From NCBI GenBank assembly GCA_019649035.1, contig BMAT01009500.1, positions 494,543 to 519,095 of the forward strand: a DNA stretch of 24,553 nt, given 5' to 3'. Position 1 is the first letter of the stretch, and each line of letters opens with the position of its first letter. A model generated the notes under the pieces. The model worked only from the letters and a program-made list of their open reading frames with translations, made no database searches and was not told where the DNA came from. This document shows, in pieces, positions 19,649-24,553 of the stretch. The translations under genes and the position numbers were made by a program. Origin of the DNA: Elysia marginata. Its lineage: Eukaryota; Mollusca; Gastropoda; Plakobranchidae.

Positions 19649-19670
19649 GTTGCGTTTCTTTTGGCGGTCA
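19649..19670 (-). repeat. Tc1-like right TIR
   Basis: This is the reverse complement of the left TIR with one mismatch. It is followed directly by TATATAT. Confidence 0.92.
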
Positions 19671-21057
19671 TATATATCTGTTTCCACCCTCTTTGATCTG
19701 GGAGCAGAACGTCCTGGCCATTCTCTTCATTTCGTGCTCAGTTCTCTAATCTTGTCGTGCCACACCGCATGAGATTTGGCTTACAAATTGTAGGCTGCTG
19801 TTTTGAAACGGCTAAAACCTTAAAGGATATTTCCTGCTTAGACTCTGAAGACAATTTCTACACAATCTCAACTCTTCATGTCACTTAACATTGAGACTGG
19901 CGAATTTTGACACAGATATATTTGTAACGTGCCCTTAATACATCTGAGACAAAAGTAATTACCTAGCTTAAGACATTCCAAAAGAGTAGAAAGGGAATCA
20001 ACAGGCATTTTTCTTGTACTGTGTTTAGGATTATTAATTACACAGCATAAACTATGATAGTCATACTACATACACAGGGTGGGTTTCTTCTCATTTGCAC
20101 GTAAATGACTTGGGATACAAAATTTTAATGCATATTGCTAAAAAGTTGTCAAAGTTATTGTTCTCCTCTTAGCTCAATAAGACTGTATTGGAGAATTTTG
20201 CAAGACTGTAAAAAGTTTTGAAAGAGAAACAAATCCTCGTTTTATTCCGTTTTCATAACCTACTACGCACTGACAATGCACAAAGAGCAATGAAAACGCA
20301 ATACCTGTGGTTGAAAACGAAAAAAAGTCAAAGATTTTTCTTCTCTCTTTCAGTATTTTATTTGCGAGTGGCACAATTTAGGATTTCGTGACAAAATCTC
20401 AGCAGAAGAAATCTGTAAAGCTTCCTGGTTGTCAACTGTAAGTTTTCTTGTAACCCAAGCTGCAATATGTGGACTCTCGAAATTAGAACTAGCAGGCAAC
20501 CGGTTCTATCAACGACAGCTCCAACAAAGACAAATCTTTGTAACATTCTTGTAACCCCTTTCCTGAACCCCTTTTAAGAAACCTTCCCTCCCAAAAAAAT
20601 AGATTTAGCGATAAGATATGATTACACTGACAAGTGAATCCATACGGCAACGCCTATCCTTTTTTGGGGTATTTTTACTTCTAGGCTGTATTCCCCTAAG
20701 ATAAAAGAGAACGAAATCCGACAATTATAAAAATGTACATTTTTCTCTTTAAAGTAATTTTTTTATCAGATAATTTCAACCAATCAAAGTTTGTTTCTGC
20801 ATGCAACGGGACTCACAATATTCATACCCCAGTCCATTTGCCAAATGTGGTCTGATGTACATTCCTGAATTTCCAGGTGCACAAACAATAACTGTTTAAT
20901 GCTGAGCTGAATAATAATGTGATCTTTTTTTAAGCAGGATAGTCAAATATCACCAGTTTATACAAGTTTTCCTTAGTATGCCTCTCACGAGAAACATTTG
21001 TTTTTTAGCTCAACATATTCAAACACATTCAAAGTTACGATAGTAATGCTACTTATA
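19671..21057. other. Intergenic, no gene seen
   Basis: AT-rich DNA. Open frames at 20174-20546 (-) have no recognisable motif. Nothing else is supported. Confidence 0.55.
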
Positions 21058-21170
21058 CTAATACTATTAATAATAAAAATAAGATAAATAATGATGAAAA
21101 TAAATATAATAACAATAAAAATAACAATAACAATAACAATTATAATAATAACAATAACAACAAAAACAAC

Positions 21171-21206
<36 letters not shown>

Positions 21207-21256
21207 TAAAATAATAGTTATAATAACACACATGTAATAATAATAATAATAATAAT
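21058..21256. repeat. AAT/AAC trinucleotide mosaic
   Basis: About 200 bp of ATA/AAT units are mixed with AAC units. Pure AAT blocks lie at about 21171-21207 and 21235-21256. The opposite strand yields poly-Tyr or poly-Ile frames that are repeat by-products, not proteins. Confidence 0.97.
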
Positions 21257-23090
21257 ACACTTATATCGATCCAATTACTAAGAATAAAAACTCTAGGCAC
21301 TTTACATCAAGATGTAAAATAATTGATCTGTGCAAACAATACATAGACCTATCCTCCAATTGCAACGATCGAAACAGCTGTATAACACGAGATCATGAAA
21401 AAAAAAATACTCTTATACTAAATGTTTTTAATTGTTGATATATAAAATTTGGATGAAAATAAAAACTTCGTTGTAAATTTAAATTTTGAACACCTCATTT
21501 AAACAATAACAATAAAATGATCAACTTGTCTCCAAATTATCATGTTGATGATAATTATAATACTTATAACAACAAAAAGTATTAGTGTAATATTACACGG
21601 ACTCTAAACTTCACTTATATGACATTTCAACTCTTCTTTCTTGTTATTTCTTGTAATGTTTTTCTGTCACGTTACAGTATTTACAGTTTTTTTACAGTTA
21701 GAATAATGTTTGAAAAAGTGCATGTAGTTGATAAAATTATTTGAGATCTTAATCAGGCTTTCTAGCCCTCTCTGATTTCAAAGCCCAACTTAAGAGGAAC
21801 AAAATGAGCTCATGTAACTATGTCAGAGGGGGAAACGTCTATGGAGTTTTATGCTGTAGAGCTACGGTGAGAATAATATTCCATTTCTTCTTTTATCGAC
21901 ACTTTTGAAACTGTGTGTTCGAGAAGCTCTATCATGCAACGAGGGTGTTAGCCTTGACACGGGATGAGGAAATCGGCTTACCTTCACATTTTAAAGCCGA
22001 ATATTTGCAAAATAAACGATACTTTATGGCTCTTTCTGATGGAAGGCTGTAGCATTATGTTTTTTTTTAGTTTCTTATTGATAATAAAGATCTTAAATAT
22101 TACATTTTCAAAAACACAGTGGGCTTCAAACGGTATTTATCATTGCTATTTTGACGTGAACTTACAATAAACCAAGCTTAAAACTGTTCCCAACTAATTA
22201 TAACTCCATGGTATATCTAGGACAAAACGGTCCATCATACACTCACCAACATTACCAGCAGCTTGGCTTGTCAAAAGGGCTGTTCAATAAGTCGCGGTAA
22301 CGTCTAAGAGCACACATTGCCAATTACGATGTTCCACTTGTAAAAATCATTTTACAGGAAATAGAACAGCGTCATTGTGCGATGGTCTTTTGTAAGTTTA
22401 CTAATCATTTTTGTTGGCTAAGAGACTGGAGTCGTTTTCGTCGTACCTAATTTGTAGGAAATTGAATCTTGGTGTTCATTACCCTGAAGGCTGCCTATCG
22501 TGCTCTCTCGGGGTGCAATCGTCTTAATACTGTATTCTCTCCTGTCCTTTTCTCATTCTCTTTCTGTATCAACTAGCTTCTTTCCCATCAACATTCTCGA
22601 AATCCTCTTTATTGGCAATGCACAGAGTAAAGGTAAATAATGAATTTCCTAGGTAGCCCTAAAATGTGACTCGGAAACTAAAATTTGAAGTAAATGAGAT
22701 AATCCAAAAAAATCATTGTTCAGAATCTAAGCTCAGTTGCTTCTAAAATATCCTTTTGGTTCCGCAAGTAGATGACAACGACGTAGATGAAATGTCTCGC
22801 ATACTATCTAAATGAGTCTTAAGTCGCAAGGCCAAGTTTTGAGATATAGGCTTTCAAAGTTTAGTGGATATTCTGAGTCCTTTTAAAAAAAAATGATAGT
22901 GCGCTAAAAACATTTCTGAACCGTTTTCACACATGATTCATATTTTAAAATTTCATGTTTTATGTGTTTCTTTAAAAATGTACACTGTTATTTTTACCAA
23001 TTTGGGACATCTATTTGGCATATCTTTTGCATTTACATTGAGGTCTAATAATGCTCTATTTAAAAAAAAAAATTAGTGAAATGGAGTGAT
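21257..23090. other. Intergenic, no gene seen
   Basis: About 1.8 kb of AT-rich DNA. I see no element ends, tRNA boxes or coding motifs that hold up. Confidence 0.55.
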
Positions 23091-23091
23091 C

Positions 23092-23775
23092 GATATGTGC
23101 GAAAAGGTAAACTGGTGAGGGGGTTCAAAAGACAAAAAATAGCTAGGAGAAGAAAAAGGTAGAGAGAATGAGAGGCAAACAAACAGACTGACATAATTAA
23201 AAAGAAAGCGATAAAAAAGATCAAAAGGCAACAATGAAAAGAGAGCGGAAGGAGGTAGAAATAAAAAGTGTGTGAGATACACTAGAAAGTAGAAAAAAAA
23301 AAGTCGAAAAGAAACGAGAAACATCACAAAGCAGATTTAGTCGAAAGAAGAGGGAGATACAGGGAGAGAAATGGAATAGGAGACAAAGAAAAAGCAGCAC
23401 AAGAGAAAGCTGAATTAGAAAAAAAACGGACGGGAGGGGAGACACAGAACTATAGGCAAACAATTGGAGAAAAGACAAATTCACAGTTTTATAAAAAAAA
23501 AAGTAGGGAGAGAAAAAAAGGAGGGGGGCAAAAAGAAAGAAGCGAAATGGAGATAGTTATTGAGCAGGTTATCTGATGAAAGGAAAACGGACTACACAGA
23601 ACAGGGAACGGCAAAAAATGGTTGACATAAGTATAAAGTGACACTAGCATCGAGAGGGAATAACTACAGAGACAAAGAAAATGATAAAGTTTAATGTGGG
23701 GTAAAAACAGATATTCACTAAGAGTTGGTGTGAAGAGATGAAGAGAAGTTGTAATGAGATGAAAATGGATATATT
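23092..23775 (+). repeat. Long purine-rich strand tract
   Basis: For about 680 bp the + strand is dominated by A and G (GAGAGAAAT, AAAGAAAGAAG, GGAGGGGAG patches), with C and T scattered and rarely in runs. It looks like an eroded GA/GAAA simple-sequence field. Minus-strand frames rich in Phe, Leu and Ser across it are composition effects. Confidence 0.75.
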
Positions 23776-24553
23776 CTTAGACTGATATTATGGACAATGG
23801 GCAGGTACATGGGACTGAAAAAAGAAGGCAACTTTGGACGCAGCCAAGTCTATTGCCGGGCTAGGTCGGGTATGTATATCTCAATTAGCATGCAATATAT
23901 AATAATAACAAATAGAATTTATAGTGCGCATTGCGCGCTAGCATACAAGTCTATAGCTGAACCAATTAAAAAGAATGCTCTATGCACATAACATCTTTAG
24001 AAATGGTATAATAAAAAGTACCGTAGAAGGAAATTATTGTTAACACTCACATGCTTGCACTCGTAAATTACAGTTTTATCATCTTTACCTGATAGCGCAT
24101 ATATCACAATCTGTGTTGTACAGAATATAAGAGCTGCAGACTAAAAATACAAAGGTCAAGGCGATAGAATACAACCAAGAGAGCATACGTTTCAGTTGTT
24201 TGTAGCTTTCTCATAAAAATATTAAGATATTTCGGAAAGATCAAAAATATTCCAATTGAAATGGAATTAAATTAAGGGATGTAAAGCGATAGAGAGTCAA
24301 GTTAATTAAAAACTGGTGTGAGAGTAATCTATATCTATAAATGAGGAGCGCATGAATATTAAAAAAAAAAGCTGCCTTGAGTTCTCCTAGACCGCTTACG
24401 ATAAAAGCGTCACATGTGTTTGAAATGCCTTTAAAAAGAGCTGTATATTTTGGTAAAAGGGTAAAAATTCAAAAATAAAACACGACCAAAAAAATAAATA
24501 TCCATTTTTTTTTTTATAAGGAACTATTTTCTTTTCCGCTTCTTTACTTCCGT
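23776..24553. other. Intergenic, nothing recognised
   Basis: AT-rich DNA to the right edge. A 64-codon + frame (23797-23991) has no domain. Confidence 0.55.

Larger units (their letters stand above)
18551..19670 (+). mobile_element. Tc1-like DNA transposon, internally deleted
   Basis: Terminal inverted repeats of 22 bp lie at 18551-18572 and 19649-19670. They match at 21 of 22 positions and share CGCCAAAAGAAACGCAAC. Both ends are embedded in TATATA, consistent with the TA target choice of the Tc1/mariner superfamily, although the exact TA duplication cannot be read in such a run. Between them is a fragmentary DD34E-type transposase on the + strand. The length is 1.12 kb, shorter than usual full-length Tc1 elements (about 1.3-1.7 kb), because the middle of the transposase gene is missing. 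It cannot make a working enzyme, but with such well-kept ends it might once have been moved by a relative's transposase. Confidence 0.93.

Noticed and set aside
20985-21300. Overlapping minus-strand frames rich in Tyr, Ile and Val
   Set aside because: They are translations of the AAT/AAC microsatellite.
22277-22305. GGGCTGTTCAATAAGTCGCGG looked like one end of a mariner element
   Set aside because: No matching inverted copy was found downstream, no TA directly precedes it, and no transposase remnant lies nearby.
23073-23484. Minus-strand Phe/Leu/Ser-rich frames, possible membrane segments
   Set aside because: They arise from the purine-rich + strand; no motif or start context supports a gene.
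1-24553. A CRISPR array, operon or other novel multi-gene system
   Set aside because: No spaced direct repeats, no co-directional gene set and no prokaryotic signals; the content is eukaryotic repeats.

Overview
The window looks like eukaryotic, probably invertebrate metazoan, non-coding DNA. It is AT-rich, full of microsatellites (GA, GATA/GACA, TCA/TCC, AAT/AAC, GT), and contains a LINE, a Tc1-type transposon and smaller repeat fossils. I found no convincing host exon, rRNA or functional tRNA gene. The repeat mixture would suit a mollusc or another marine invertebrate, but nothing fixes the taxon.

Layout. (1) Positions 1 to about 3397 hold the 3' part of a non-LTR retrotransposon (LINE) on the + strand. 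It carries the end of the AP-like endonuclease, a full set of reverse transcriptase motifs, a C-terminal CCHC finger, a 3' UTR invaded by a TA/GTATGT microsatellite, and a TTCAAAA-type tail. Its reading frame is broken by stops, one frame change and a copied 29-bp segment. (2) Positions 3439-3521 are a dense run of hairpins that could also fold into a cloverleaf-like figure. (3) Positions 3746-4206 hold a diverged local direct and inverted repeat family. (4) From about 5.1 to 12.4 kb there is intergenic DNA with (GA)n, (GATA)n, a tRNA-like SINE head near 8.7 kb, a decayed LINE C-terminal tail at 9210-9460, an L2-like 3' tail near 11.7 kb, and a trinucleotide mosaic holding a 14-N assembly gap. 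(5) From 12.8 to 15.6 kb there is a purine tract, a small MITE-like palindrome, a second tRNA-like SINE head, and a 1.4-kb segment bounded by long inverted arms of about 184 and 212 bp. (6) Positions 18551-19670 are a Tc1-like transposon with 21/22-matching terminal inverted repeats. Its transposase is internally deleted and the catalytic Glu is replaced by Ile. (7) The rest holds an AAT/AAC mosaic (21.06-21.26 kb), a roughly 680-bp purine-strand tract (23.09-23.77 kb) and plain AT-rich DNA.

No genes work together here as a pathway or operon. The window is best read as a graveyard of mobile elements. The least explained structures are the long-inverted-arm element at 14181-15567 and the hairpin cluster at 3439-3521. 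I do not see evidence for a new multi-gene system.
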